From CAYJPA01 sp964371945 (GTDB lineage Bacteria > Chloroflexota > Chloroflexia > Thermomicrobiales > UBA6265), in NCBI GenBank assembly GCA_964371945.1, contig CAYJPA010000090.1:1-23203 (forward strand): DNA of 23,203 nt, given 5' to 3'. The translations under genes were made by a program, and so were the position numbers. A model generated the notes under the pieces. The model was not told the DNA's origin. It saw only the letters and a program-made list of their open reading frames with translations, and did not search any database. Positions 1-8,206 of this stretch are shown in pieces. How positions within the stretch are numbered: position 1 is the first letter of the stretch; the number at the start of each line of letters is the position of its first letter.

Positions 1-409
1 ATGCCCATATGAGATTCCGCACATGCCTCGTCGGTCTGAGGCGAAGCCTCGTTAGCAGTTGCAATCGGATAGAGCTTTATTGGCGATAGCGCTTTGCTCG
101 TCTTTGGTGAATTGCTCCGAGGAATCCATTTATATCATGTTTCCGAGTCGAAAACTCCTTGGAGTCAAGTCTTGAAGTTACTGTGAATTCCTCAGTAACG
201 TCTGATTATTTTGGTGGTTATTCGGCGGCGGCGAGGGGGTCACCGTCAGGATTGTCGCCAGCATCGTCATGTCCAGGCAGCGGCGCCCCCGCGACGGGAG
301 GACGACTGGTCTCACAAACGGCCCTGCTTGTTGAAAAAGTCGATCGTGCCGTAGAGTCAACGGATGGACTGCCGAAAGAGCACTTCCCGTTCTCGACTCG
401 GGGTCGATC
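1..409. other. Window edge without a recognisable gene; probable mobile-element margin
   Basis: I see no convincing coding region here. Open frames on both strands are short, low in complexity and match no family I recognise. The stretch around 240-320 is rich in short GC inverted words, and from about 326 the sequence TTGTTGAAAAAGTC leads into the transposase start at 410. That position and the A-run would suit the left end of an IS1182-type element, but the other end is missing, so a terminal inverted repeat cannot be confirmed. Bases 1-240 are noticeably more AT-rich than the operon to the right. This is inference from position and composition only. Confidence 0.35.
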
Positions 410-823
410 ATGCTGGGACCACCGAAATCCCGCGACCTAACCGAACCGATCCGTGTCTCGCTCGAGGACCTCGTTCCGCCCAGTCACGTCTACCGCCAGC
501 TCGAACACACGCTCGATCTCGCCTTTGTCCGTGATCTGGTCCGGGAAACGTATGCCGGGATCGGACGCTCCTCAATTGATCCGGTCGTCTTCTTCAAGCT
601 CCAGCTGATCCTCTTCTTCGAGGGACTGCGCTCCGAGCGGCAGCTCATGCGGGTGGTCGCCGACCGGCTCAGCCTGCGCTGGTACCTCGGTTACGACCTG
701 ACCGAGTCACTGCCCGATCATTCAAGCCTGACGCGTATTCGGGAACGGTATGGGGTGGAGGTCTTCCGTCGCTTCTTCGAGACGATCGTCGAGCAATGCA
801 TCGCGGTGGGACTGGTGTGGGGA
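410..823 (+). pseudogene. IS1182-type (DUF772) transposase, N-terminal fragment
   Basis: The first 138 residues read as the N-terminal DUF772 domain of IS1182/IS5-like transposases. They show the entry stretch VSLEDLVPPSHVYRQLE, the block SSIDPVVFFKLQLILFFEGLRSERQL near residues 54-79, the RLSLRWYLGYDL block near 86-97, and LPDHSSLTRIRERYG near 101-115. Such enzymes are normally 400-500 residues and carry a DDE catalytic domain downstream. Here homology stops at GLVWG (about base 823). The frame then runs on for 35 unrelated residues to a stop at 931. The catalytic half is gone, so the fragment cannot transpose. The break coincides with an inverted IS481-type fragment, pointing to recombination or insertion plus deletion. 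The ATG at 410 fits the family start. Confidence 0.8.
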
Positions 824-1005
824 CGCCGGCTCTGCTCGACCAACCAATCCACCCCCGCTTCCCGAAACCGCGTCAACCACTTGCGCCCGGTCTTCCGGCA
901 GACCTTGTACCGCCGGCACAGCTCGCTCTGATTCGCGCCAGGTTGGTCCGCCAACACACAAAACTCGTGTCGCAACGACATAATGTCTCGCGCATGCCCT
1001 GGCAT
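802..1005 (-). pseudogene. IS481-type transposase, N-terminal helix-turn-helix fragment
   Basis: On the minus strand the frame beginning near 1005 gives MSLRHEFCVLADQPGANQ, then SELCRRYKVCRKTGRKWLTR, ending EQSRRPHTSPTA. This is the N-terminal helix-turn-helix region of IS481/IS3-like integrase-type transposases: the pattern LCRRYxVxxKTGxKWLxR followed by SRRPHxSP is typical. A full enzyme would be about 300-350 residues with an rve DDE domain; only some 65 residues remain before homology ends near base 802. A Shine-Dalgarno-like GAAGGAG lies just upstream of the start. The outer end of the element may lie near 1093, where the minus strand reads TGTATAGACCGGG, but the partner repeat is absent. 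It abuts the IS1182-type fragment head to head. Confidence 0.72.
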
Positions 1006-1109
1006 GCGCATCGCTCCTTCTCGCGATCAGCATGCCGCATTGGCGCGATCCCCGTGTCTGCGCACAGCTGGTACCGATCAGCCCGGTCTATACACGTGTC
1101 CGTGCGGGA

Positions 1110-1137
1110 TTGACTACCGCCGAAAAGCGTGTACCTT
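1110..1137 (+). promoter_or_regulatory. Possible sigma-70-type promoter for the methyltransferase
   Basis: TTGACT at 1110-1115 and TACCTT at 1132-1137 are separated by 16 bases and lie about 70 bases upstream of the methyltransferase ATG. The -35-like hexamer is good and the -10-like hexamer is poor. The site lies immediately outside the possible end of the IS481-type fragment. This is a pattern match only. Confidence 0.3.
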
Positions 1138-1206
1138 GAACGAGCAAAACAATCAGAAGAGGAGCCGGCGGTGGCAGGCGCGTGCCGCCGAGGAAGGTGG
1201 TGACAG

Positions 1207-2301
1207 ATGGCGATCGCAGCCGCGGATCTGCCGAGCGCGAAGGAGCTCACGAGCCGGATTTCCTCATCGCTCGTGGGCGCGTTTGATCTCTTCGCCATCT
1301 ACCTGGGCGATCGCCTCGGCTACTACCGCTCCCTTGCGGCGGATGGTCCGGCGACGTCGACCCAACTCGCCGCACGCACGAGCACCGCTGAGCGCTACGC
1401 GCGCGAATGGCTGGAACAGCAGGCAGTGACGGGGTTCCTTACGGTTGATGACCCGATGCGCCCCGCGCCGGAACGCGTCTTCGCGCTTCCGGTGGCCTAC
1501 CGCCCGGTGTTGGCCGATCCCGTCGGAGCCATGGCGTTGACGCCCATGATGCGGGTCTTCGTCGGTGCACTCAAACCGTTTGCCTCGCTCGTGGAGGCGT
1601 TCCGCACGGGCCGTGGCATTCCCTACGCTGACTACGGCGCCGACTTCGCGCGCGCGCTGGCCGACTCCCACCGGCCGATGCTGCTGGAACACCTGACGCA
1701 GGAGTACCTCCCCGCCATGCCGGACATCCACGCTCGGCTTGCTTCGGCGGAGCCATCCCGGGTCGCGGATATCGGCATGGGATTCGGATGGTCGAGCATC
1801 GCCTTGGCCAAGGGATATTCCAACGTTCGAGTCGACGGCTTCGATCTCGATGAAGTCTCCGTGCAGGCGGCGAGGGAGCTCGCGCGAGCGGAAGGGGTGA
1901 GCGACCGCGTGACCTTCCACGTGCGCGACGCCGGGGACCCGCAGCTGGCAGACCGATACGACTTTGCGATGGCGTTCGGATGCATTCACGACATGGCGGA
2001 CCCCGTCGCGGCCATCGCCGCGATGCGCCGTTTGGTGGGTCCGGGTGGAACGGCGCTCGTGGTTGATGAGAAGCCAGCAGAGGTGTTCGGTCCGCTTGGC
2101 AACGAATTGGAGCGAGCCTGCTACGGCTTCAGCATATTGCATTGCCTGCCGGTCGGGATGGTTGATCAGCCGTCGAAAGGAACCGGAACCGTCATGCGCG
2201 CGGGGACGTTTCGCGCGTACGCCGCCGAGGCGGGCTTCCAATCGGTCGAGATTCTGCCTATCCACAAGGACGACTACAGCTTCTACCGTCTGAACGGATG
2301 A
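1207..2301 (+). CDS. SAM-dependent methyltransferase with N-terminal winged-helix domain
   Basis: The 364-residue protein has a class I methyltransferase fold. Motif I is VADIGMGFGWSSIALA (about 186-201), the acidic strand-2 end is DGFDLD (210-215), and later motifs are VRDAGD (239-244) and RRLVGPGGTALVVDE (274-288). Residues about 20-80 look like the winged-helix dimerisation domain seen in many O-methyltransferase-like and Rv2258c-like proteins. The stretch GCIHDM sits where the catalytic or substrate-binding loop usually lies. The family transfers a methyl group from SAM to small molecules; the acceptor cannot be deduced. The ATG at 1207 is preceded by AGGAAGGTGG at 1191-1200. The gene is complete, transcribed away from the operon and flanked by transposase and recombinase genes, so it is probably part of an accessory patch rather than of the sugar operon. 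Confidence 0.85.
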   Translation: MAIAAADLPSAKELTSRISSSLVGAFDLFAIYLGDRLGYYRSLAADGPATSTQLAARTSTAERYAREWLEQQAVTGFLTVDDPMRPAPERVFALPVAYRPVLADPVGAMALTPMMRVFVGALKPFASLVEAFRTGRGIPYADYGADFARALADSHRPMLLEHLTQEYLPAMPDIHARLASAEPSRVADIGMGFGWSSIALAKGYSNVRVDGFDLDEVSVQAARELARAEGVSDRVTFHVRDAGDPQLADRYDFAMAFGCIHDMADPVAAIAAMRRLVGPGGTALVVDEKPAEVFGPLGNELERACYGFSILHCLPVGMVDQPSKGTGTVMRAGTFRAYAAEAGFQSVEILPIHKDDYSFYRLNG

Positions 2302-2682
2302 TCCGCGACAGTCGGCGCACCTTGTTGATTTGGCGGCCCCTCCAACTGCCGTGAACCAGGTGCGGCCGTCGAGCATCTCGTCATTGCCGGTGTAGATCAC
2401 GACCTCCGTTGCATCTGGAACACGGATACCCGGACCAAACCTCATCCGGTCGCAACCACGGAGGCTGCGCATCAATCCTCGCCCGATCGAGGGTGCCTGC
2501 GGCTACGGTGCTCGTGGTTCTCTGCCGATAACCGCCCTTCAATGTTTCTTAAACGACCCTTTTTGCAACAACACCGAACGATGTTCGGAATCACACCTCT
2601 GACGCGACGTCGCTGCAAAAGTCGTCTTGGAATCAAGATATTGCTACTTGTAATTGCTCACGGGTTTTGAGACGATGACAGC
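2302..2682. other. Intergenic gap with short palindromes, no clear gene
   Basis: No complete gene is visible. On the minus strand an open stretch near 2340-2475 translates to a sequence containing RVPDATEVVIYTGNDEM, which looks protein-like but has no family I recognise and runs on only as the shadow of the methyltransferase; it could be a decayed fragment. The right half is more AT-rich and contains two perfect short palindromes (2574-2588 and 2604-2613) just before the recombinase gene. No terminator with a U-tract is evident after the methyltransferase. Confidence 0.4.
2574..2588. repeat. Inverted repeat CCGAAC-GAT-GTTCGG
   Basis: Six-base arms separated by three bases form a perfect palindrome about 95 bases upstream of the recombinase start. 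A second perfect palindrome, GCGACGTCGC, follows at 2604-2613. Resolvases bind paired inverted half-sites upstream of their own gene, so these could be recombination or operator sites. The arms are short enough to occur by chance, and no third subsite is evident. Confidence 0.3.
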
Positions 2683-3297
2683 ATGAACATCGGCTATGCT
2701 CGCATTTCCACCGGGGAACAGATCCTCGATTTGCAAAAGGATGCCCTGACCGCGGCCGGCTGCGAGTCAATCCATACCGACATCATCTCCGGGACCAAAG
2801 AAAGTCGACCGGGACTCGACGAGGCGCTCTCCTTTATAAGGAAGGGCGACACGCTCGTCGTCTGGCGCCTCGATCGCCTGGGCCGTTCCCTCAAGCATCT
2901 GATCGAGACGGTCACTGAGCTGCAGGGGAGGGGAGTCGGGTTCCGCTCGCTCACCGAGCAGATCGATACGACGACCTCCGGTGGCAAGTTGATCTTCCAC
3001 GTCTTCGGCGCGCTGGCCGAGTTCGAGCGCGACCTGATCCGCGAACGGACCAATGCCGGACTTCGAGCCGCCCGCGCTCGAGGACGACTCGGCGGCCGGC
3101 CGAAGAAGCTCGCTGATCCGAAGCAACTGGCACTCGCGCAGCGGATGTACGACGACGGGAAGACCGAGATCGCCACGATCTGCCAGACGCTCGGGATCTC
3201 GCGGGCGACGTTCTACCGCCACGTTCGCAGCGATTCGCAGAGCATCACCTCAAACCTCGTCAACAACCCCTGGCGAGGCGTGTGCGGAGTAACTTGA
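2683..3297 (+). CDS. Serine recombinase, resolvase/invertase family
   Basis: This 204-residue protein is a small serine recombinase of the Tn3 resolvase/Hin type, which cuts and rejoins DNA through a phosphoserine link. The N-terminus NIGYARIST carries the catalytic Ser9. VWRLDRLGRSL (60-70) supplies the conserved arginines Arg65 and Arg68. SGGKLIFHVFGALAEFERDLIRERT (99-123) is the long E helix. LGGRPKK (136-142) leads into a C-terminal helix-turn-helix (about 161-181, ATICQTLGISRATFYRHV). The length is normal, so the gene appears intact. The last 15-18 residues beyond the helix-turn-helix are unusual and may come from sequence fused at an element boundary. No transposase of the Tn3 type is nearby, so it is an orphan resolvase or a relic of a larger element. 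The Shine-Dalgarno site is weak. Confidence 0.9.
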   Translation: MNIGYARISTGEQILDLQKDALTAAGCESIHTDIISGTKESRPGLDEALSFIRKGDTLVVWRLDRLGRSLKHLIETVTELQGRGVGFRSLTEQIDTTTSGGKLIFHVFGALAEFERDLIRERTNAGLRAARARGRLGGRPKKLADPKQLALAQRMYDDGKTEIATICQTLGISRATFYRHVRSDSQSITSNLVNNPWRGVCGVT

Positions 3298-3323
3298 GGG
3301 AATAGTCCCAACATGTTCTCCGC

Positions 3324-4532
3324 TCATTCGGTGGCAAGTGTTATCAGGCTGTTGACAAGACGGTCCACGTCAGTCGTTTCAGTAAACGCGGCCAGCGAAA
3401 TGCGCACGCTTGTTCCTTGAAGCGCCGGTCGTTGGATCATCTTCCACCGCTCTCGCAGCGCCGTCGATAGGTCTATTCCGTTCATGTTGGAGAGCGAGAT
3501 CGTGGCGATTCCGGTTGCCTCGTCCGGGTCGATCGGACTGTGAATCCGCGATCCTGGCACGCGCGCGAGACCGGCATGAAGATAGGCCGTGAGATCCAGG
3601 GCGTGTCGTTCGATCGATTCGATGCCAAGCCGTTCCACATACGCTAGGCCAGCCGCCATGGCGGTATCGTAGGAGGCGGGACGGCCTCCATACTCGAAGC
3701 GACGGGCTCCGGGGATCCAGTTCAAATCGTCGACTCCCATGGTCACGCTGCTCGTGAGCGTCACGTTACTCCCACACCAGGTCACCTCCACTTGGTCCAG
3801 CACGTCGTGGTGAATATAGAGTGCGGCGGAGGGGTAGGCGCCGAGCAGCCATTTGTACCCAACCATTGCGTAGAAATCGCACCCAAGCTCGTGGAGATCG
3901 AAGGCGAATTGACCAGCGGAGTGCGCGCCGTCGATGAGCACGAAGCTACCGCATTCATGTGCCAATCGCGTCATCTCGGCGATCGGCAGCCGGGTCCCGC
4001 TGTCGGTGGTGACGTGGCTGACCGCCAGCAGTTTCGTGCGCTTAGTCAGCACTGCACGGAACCGCTCGAGCATTTCGTCCGCGCTATGGGATACGGGGAG
4101 GCGGCTGACCTTTAAGCCACGTCGCCGCACAACGTTCATTAATGGAATCAGAAGCGCGGGATGCTCCTCATCCGTCACGATGACCTCATCGCCCGCTATC
4201 CATGGCAGCCCCTCCACCACTATATTGACCGCGGTCGAGAACCGCGTGGTGAACGCGATTTCGTCGGCATCGGCCCCGATGAATCGAGCGAGCGACGCCC
4301 GTGCCGTTTCAACCCCAAGAAACGCATCGTCGCGCGCAAGCAACCTTGCCGGTCCCTCCGCGATCACGGCCCGCGGCACGCGCAGTAGCTCCGCCCCGAC
4401 GCTGGTCGAGAGCGGGGCCATGCCACCGCAATTGAAATGGGTCCACTGCGCCAGCATCGGAAAATCGTCACGAATCCTGCCGAAGGTCACTTCGTCACGT
4501 CTTTCTAGATCACCAGCCGATTGCATATCCAT
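3324..4532 (-). CDS. Class V aminotransferase (PLP enzyme, isopenicillin N epimerase/cysteine desulfurase-like)
   Basis: The protein is 402 residues from the chosen ATG at 4532. It has the class V fold type I signature: an N-terminal substrate-loop segment HFNCGGMAPLS, a phosphate-binding stretch TTRFSTAVN, DGAHSAGQ with the cofactor-ring Asp202, and YKWLLGAYPSAALY with the Schiff-base Lys227. Members act as aminotransferases, epimerases, desulfurases or lyases on amino acids, so the reaction is open. A longer frame begins at 4580, but the ATG at 4532 (or 4526) is more natural and already overlaps the end of the upstream hydrolase gene by 23 bases, which suggests translational coupling. It is the last gene of the minus-strand operon and ends 26 bases from the convergent recombinase gene, with no strong terminator hairpin in between. 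Confidence 0.85.
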   Translation of the reverse strand: MDMQSAGDLERRDEVTFGRIRDDFPMLAQWTHFNCGGMAPLSTSVGAELLRVPRAVIAEGPARLLARDDAFLGVETARASLARFIGADADEIAFTTRFSTAVNIVVEGLPWIAGDEVIVTDEEHPALLIPLMNVVRRRGLKVSRLPVSHSADEMLERFRAVLTKRTKLLAVSHVTTDSGTRLPIAEMTRLAHECGSFVLIDGAHSAGQFAFDLHELGCDFYAMVGYKWLLGAYPSAALYIHHDVLDQVEVTWCGSNVTLTSSVTMGVDDLNWIPGARRFEYGGRPASYDTAMAAGLAYVERLGIESIERHALDLTAYLHAGLARVPGSRIHSPIDPDEATGIATISLSNMNGIDLSTALRERWKMIQRPALQGTSVRISLAAFTETTDVDRLVNSLITLATE

Positions 4533-6135
4533 CGCGACGAGGATCGGCCCCACCTGTAAAAGTTCCGTTCTCCGGATCAATCATGATCCCCTGCGCCCCA
4601 CCGAAGGCCATCGAAAAATCCGGCTGCCGATCGACGAGGTGTCCGCGCGCGGTCAATCCCGACAACACCTCGCTTCCGATCCGCCCCTCGACGATTACTC
4701 GATTCGACTCTTGCGGGCGAACCCGCGGCGCCTCGATCGCGGCCTGCACACTCATGTTGAAATCCATCAAGTTCGACATGAATTGCGGAGTCGTCTCCAT
4801 GATGCCGTGGCTGCCCGGTGTGCCGATGCACGCGAAGATTCGCCCATCCCGCCAGATCATGCCGGGCGAGAGGCACATCTCGACCTTCTTATGAGGCGCG
4901 ACCACATTCGGACTATCGGCATCGAGATCGAACCAATAGAGGAAATCGTTGAGCAAAATCCCGGTATCAGGCACCACCACGCCGCACCCGAAGCCGCCCA
5001 GGCTCTGCGTGCAAGAGACGGCGTTTCCTTCGCTGTCCACGACATTGAAATGCGTGGTGCTCTCACGCAGTCCGGGATCCCCGGGTCTGACGATGTTGAC
5101 TTCCATCGTGCTGGTGTAGCGTTCGCCCGCGGTGCGATTGGCCACCAACGGATCGATGAGTTTGCGTCGCTTGGCGCAATAGTTGTCCGAAAGCAAGTCT
5201 TGCACGGGTGCCCCCGGCCGGACGTTGTAATGAACCCGATCCGCGATCGCCAGCTTCTCGACTTCGATCAGCCTATGCAGATGGTCGACCGTATTGTGGC
5301 CCATGCCGGCAAGGTCGAACCCCTCGAGCAGTTTGAGCGTTTGCAGCCACTGCATCGCGCTCGATGGCGGAGGCGGGCCGGACACGGTATACCGGCGGTA
5401 GTCGATCCCGATCGGGTCGACCCAGGCGATCGAGAAATCGGCCAGATCTTCCTTCGTCAGGAGCCCGCCATTCGCCTGGCAGAAATCGACGATCTTTCCC
5501 GCGATCTCGCCTCGGTAGTAGACATCAGGACCACTCTCAACCAACGCACGAAAGGTGCGCGCAAGATCCGGCTGCAGATGCAATTGACTTGGCCGCATCG
5601 GACCGCCGTCCGGGAAGAAAAACGCCACCGAGGAGGGATGATCGCGAATCCAGGGCTCGTAGGTATTGACGAGATTGGCCGCGTGGACGGTCACCGGATG
5701 ACCAGCTTCGCAGATCTCGATCACGTATTTGAAGACGTTTGCGCGGTCCATGGTGCCAAATCGCTCGAGCGCGGCGCACCATCCGGCCGGAGAGCCAGGC
5801 ACCATGGGTGCTTTTATTCCGCGCAAGAGCTGATCCGGGCCGTTGAAGACGTCACGGGTCGCGGCGTACGGACTCCATCCTTGGTAATCGAGACAGAGGT
5901 GGGTCTTCGATTTCGCATGGTAGATCTGCATCCAACCCACGCCGCCGATCCCAGACAACCCCATCTCCGTCGCGCCGAGGCAGGAGGCGACCGCGACGGC
6001 CGCATCGATTGCGTTGCCGCCCTCGAGCAACGTGCGGAATCCGGCCATTGACGCCAGCGGGTGCGCGGACGACACCATACCCATCCGGCCGGTCACCGCA
6101 GGCCGGTGCTGAACCCCCGCGTATGGGAAGCTCAT
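4510..6135 (-). CDS. Gamma-glutamyltranspeptidase-family Ntn hydrolase (possibly oxamate amidohydrolase-like)
   Basis: The 541-residue protein belongs to the gamma-glutamyltransferase family, made as a proenzyme that cleaves itself to expose a catalytic threonine. MVSSAHPLAS and EGGNAIDAAVAVA (38-50) are typical of the large subunit. STTHFNVVDSEGNAVSCTQS marks the autoprocessing site, with Thr360 matching the E. coli nucleophile. CLSPGMIW and GTPGSHGIMETT match the small-subunit oxyanion and substrate loops, altered from the usual SSMSP and GSPGGSRI. There is no signal peptide, whereas classical transpeptidases are periplasmic. This favours a cytoplasmic amidase role as in oxamate amidohydrolase or cephalosporin-acylase-like relatives. 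The start has AAGGAG eight bases upstream. The gene follows dehydrogenase A by 77 bases and overlaps the downstream aminotransferase start. It probably frees an amine or acid from the imported compound. Confidence 0.88.
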   Translation of the reverse strand: MSFPYAGVQHRPAVTGRMGMVSSAHPLASMAGFRTLLEGGNAIDAAVAVASCLGATEMGLSGIGGVGWMQIYHAKSKTHLCLDYQGWSPYAATRDVFNGPDQLLRGIKAPMVPGSPAGWCAALERFGTMDRANVFKYVIEICEAGHPVTVHAANLVNTYEPWIRDHPSSVAFFFPDGGPMRPSQLHLQPDLARTFRALVESGPDVYYRGEIAGKIVDFCQANGGLLTKEDLADFSIAWVDPIGIDYRRYTVSGPPPPSSAMQWLQTLKLLEGFDLAGMGHNTVDHLHRLIEVEKLAIADRVHYNVRPGAPVQDLLSDNYCAKRRKLIDPLVANRTAGERYTSTMEVNIVRPGDPGLRESTTHFNVVDSEGNAVSCTQSLGGFGCGVVVPDTGILLNDFLYWFDLDADSPNVVAPHKKVEMCLSPGMIWRDGRIFACIGTPGSHGIMETTPQFMSNLMDFNMSVQAAIEAPRVRPQESNRVIVEGRIGSEVLSGLTARGHLVDRQPDFSMAFGGAQGIMIDPENGTFTGGADPRRDGYAIGW

Positions 6136-6212
6136 CGCAACTGCTCCTTGCGCTCGCGGCGTGAAGGCCGCTCTCTGTGTCGCTTTCTCGGGCCCATCGC
6201 GCGATACGACGT

Positions 6213-7199
6213 TCAGACCGTGCAGGCGACCGGGGCTCTCGCGGCGGCAGAACGATAGGCCGCGAGCGCCACCTCAAGGGCACGAAGCCCATCCTCGCCG
6301 GAAACCGGCGGATCCTCGCCACGCTCGACCGCTTCAATGAACCCTCGTACGAGCCGCACATCAGCCCCGTCGTCCCACGCCAGTAACTCGTGGCTCGGTC
6401 CGCCATCTTCAATCAATGTGAGCGCTCCGCGAAAGGCGTCCATCGCCGCGACTCCGCGCTCCCCGACCACCTCGATCGTGAGTCCGCCCCAGGTCGGCCA
6501 GTGTCGTGGCCGGCTCCAGCTTGCATCGAGGCTCGCGGTGATTCCGTTGGCGAGCGTTAGCATCAGGAGTCCCACATCGTCGACCGGAAGTCCTGGATGG
6601 AGCAACGTGTCGATTTCGGCATAGACCTGGACGATCTCCGTGTCGAAGATCCAGCGCAGAAGATCGGCGACGTGCACGGTGTGATCCATGACCGCGCCAC
6701 CTCCGGCCAAAGTGGGGTCCGTGAACCAACCGGGAGGAACGCGCCCGGGGTTGGTCGCCTTTACCGTGAGTGGCCTGCCGATCTCGCCTCGATCCAGAAG
6801 GTCGCGCAGGGCGTGCGCCGCGCGACTGAAACGCACGGGAAAGACCACACCGAGTTTCACGCCGGCCCGGCGACAGGCGTCGATCATCGCCTGCCCATCC
6901 GCGCGAGTCGCCGCCAGAGGTTTCTCACAAAGCACATGTTTCCCGGCCGCCGCCGCGGCTTCGACCATTTCGCGATGACGGGTGTTTTCTGCCATTACTA
7001 GCACCGCGTCGATATCACCGCGTGCCACAAGCTCGGCCGTGGTTGAGCATCCGGCGACGCCAAAGCGGGCGCAGGCATCGGAGAGACGATCCAAATCGCT
7101 GTCGGCGATCGCGACCAGTTCCGCTTCCGGCAACGACGCGATGCAGGCTGTGTAACCGGGTGCGTGGACATGTGCGAATCCAAGAACCCCGAATCTCAT
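6213..7199 (-). CDS. Gfo/Idh/MocA family oxidoreductase (enzyme A)
   Basis: This 328-residue protein has an N-terminal Rossmann domain and a C-terminal alpha/beta domain of the Gfo/Idh/MocA type, NAD(P)-dependent dehydrogenases mostly of sugars and cyclitols. CEKPLA places the catalytic Lys at residue 93. GGGAVMDHTVHVADLLRW (166-183) supplies the Asp172/His176/Asp179 substrate motif. The usual GxGxxG is replaced by GFAHVHAPGY, a variant seen in some members whose cofactor loop carries histidines. The start at 7199 was chosen over an upstream in-frame extension because MRFGVLGFAHVH is the expected N-terminus and its ATG forms a 4-base ATGA overlap with the stop of enzyme B. The substrate is unknown. 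Confidence 0.9.
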   Translation of the reverse strand: MRFGVLGFAHVHAPGYTACIASLPEAELVAIADSDLDRLSDACARFGVAGCSTTAELVARGDIDAVLVMAENTRHREMVEAAAAAGKHVLCEKPLAATRADGQAMIDACRRAGVKLGVVFPVRFSRAAHALRDLLDRGEIGRPLTVKATNPGRVPPGWFTDPTLAGGGAVMDHTVHVADLLRWIFDTEIVQVYAEIDTLLHPGLPVDDVGLLMLTLANGITASLDASWSRPRHWPTWGGLTIEVVGERGVAAMDAFRGALTLIEDGGPSHELLAWDDGADVRLVRGFIEAVERGEDPPVSGEDGLRALEVALAAYRSAAARAPVACTV

Positions 7200-8206
7200 G
7201 ATTCGACCTCCGCGCGGGACACCCGCCCGTTCTCGAAATGGACCGGATGCCCGGATACGATCGAGTGACGGACCGCAAGCGCGAGTTCGACCGCACGCAA
7301 ACCGTCGTCGCCGCTCACCAGAAAGGGCGCCCCGTCCGCCAGGCGTTCGATGAAGTGCTGGAGCTGCGCACGCCACGGTGCAATCGGATAAGCGTCCCTG
7401 TGCGAAACCGCCGGCGGTCCTTCCGCCCCCGGCTCATCGATCCGGAGCGCGCTCGACGCCTCACTATCGTAGCTGAGGATGCCACGCTCCCCAGCAAGCT
7501 CGATCGTGGTACGGAACGCCGCATGGGCCCAACTCGCCTCGACGTGTGCGATGACACCGGAATCGAACCGGAGAGCCGCCTGTGCGTAGTCGAGTCCCTG
7601 CTGAGCTTCACCCGGTCCACTGGCGTAGATCCGCGAGACGTCACCGAAACACCAGCGCAGAAAGTCCAGCTCATGGATCATCAGATCGAGCACAACCCCA
7701 CCACTCGCGGACTTGTCCCAAAACCAGGCGCGGTCCGGACCGGGATGAGGTCCGACCCGCGAAGCGCGGACCAACCCGGGACGTCCGACCGCGTCGGCCT
7801 GGAGCGCAGCATGAACGCGTTGATACGCGGGGAAGTAGCGAACGATCTGCCCAACCATGAGGCGAACTCCGGCTCGCTCGCAGGCGGCAACGATCGTTTC
7901 GGCATCCGCCATCGTGCGCGCCAACGGCTTCTCACAGAGCACGGCTTTGCCATGCATCGCCGCCAGCTCGACGATCTCGCGGTGAGCCGGGGTCGGCACG
8001 GCCACGATCACCGCGTCTGTCTCCACACTAGCAATGGCTCCGGCAGAATCCGTGGATGCTCGTGCGCCGACCATCGCCGCCAGCGCCTCGGCGCGGCCCA
8101 GGTCGAGATCGGTCACCCAGGTCACCTCGATTCCGGGCATCTCCCGGCAGGTCCGCGCGTGAATCTCGGCGATTGCGCCGGAGCCGATCAAGGCGATTCG
8201 CATCAT
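7196..8206 (-). CDS. Gfo/Idh/MocA family oxidoreductase (enzyme B)
   Basis: The 336-residue protein is a standard Gfo/Idh/MocA dehydrogenase. MRIALIGSGAIAEIHA holds the nucleotide-binding loop, CEKPLART the catalytic Lys93, and ASGGVVLDLMIHELDFLRW (167-185) the Asp174/His178/Asp181 motif of the substrate site. It would oxidise a sugar, cyclitol or derivative with NAD(P)+. The ATG at 8206 overlaps the stop of the propeller gene as ATGA, and its own stop overlaps the start of enzyme A in the same way, so A and B are translationally coupled and may be used together. The two are clearly different paralogs rather than a recent duplication. Confidence 0.92.
   Translation of the reverse strand: MMRIALIGSGAIAEIHARTCREMPGIEVTWVTDLDLGRAEALAAMVGARASTDSAGAIASVETDAVIVAVPTPAHREIVELAAMHGKAVLCEKPLARTMADAETIVAACERAGVRLMVGQIVRYFPAYQRVHAALQADAVGRPGLVRASRVGPHPGPDRAWFWDKSASGGVVLDLMIHELDFLRWCFGDVSRIYASGPGEAQQGLDYAQAALRFDSGVIAHVEASWAHAAFRTTIELAGERGILSYDSEASSALRIDEPGAEGPPAVSHRDAYPIAPWRAQLQHFIERLADGAPFLVSGDDGLRAVELALAVRHSIVSGHPVHFENGRVSRAEVES

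Noticed and set aside
1264..2475. A 403-residue minus-strand frame across the methyltransferase
   Set aside because: Its bulk is the antisense shadow of the methyltransferase, rich in Arg and His. Only the short outer part is noted separately as a possible fragment.
3298..3323. Possible terminator between the resolvase and the operon end
   Set aside because: Only a four-base stem (GGGA/TCCC) with no T-run is visible, too weak to call.
3934..6051. A 705-residue plus-strand open frame opposite the hydrolase and aminotransferase genes
   Set aside because: It is antisense to two well-supported enzymes, has no family features and reflects high GC content in the complementary frame.
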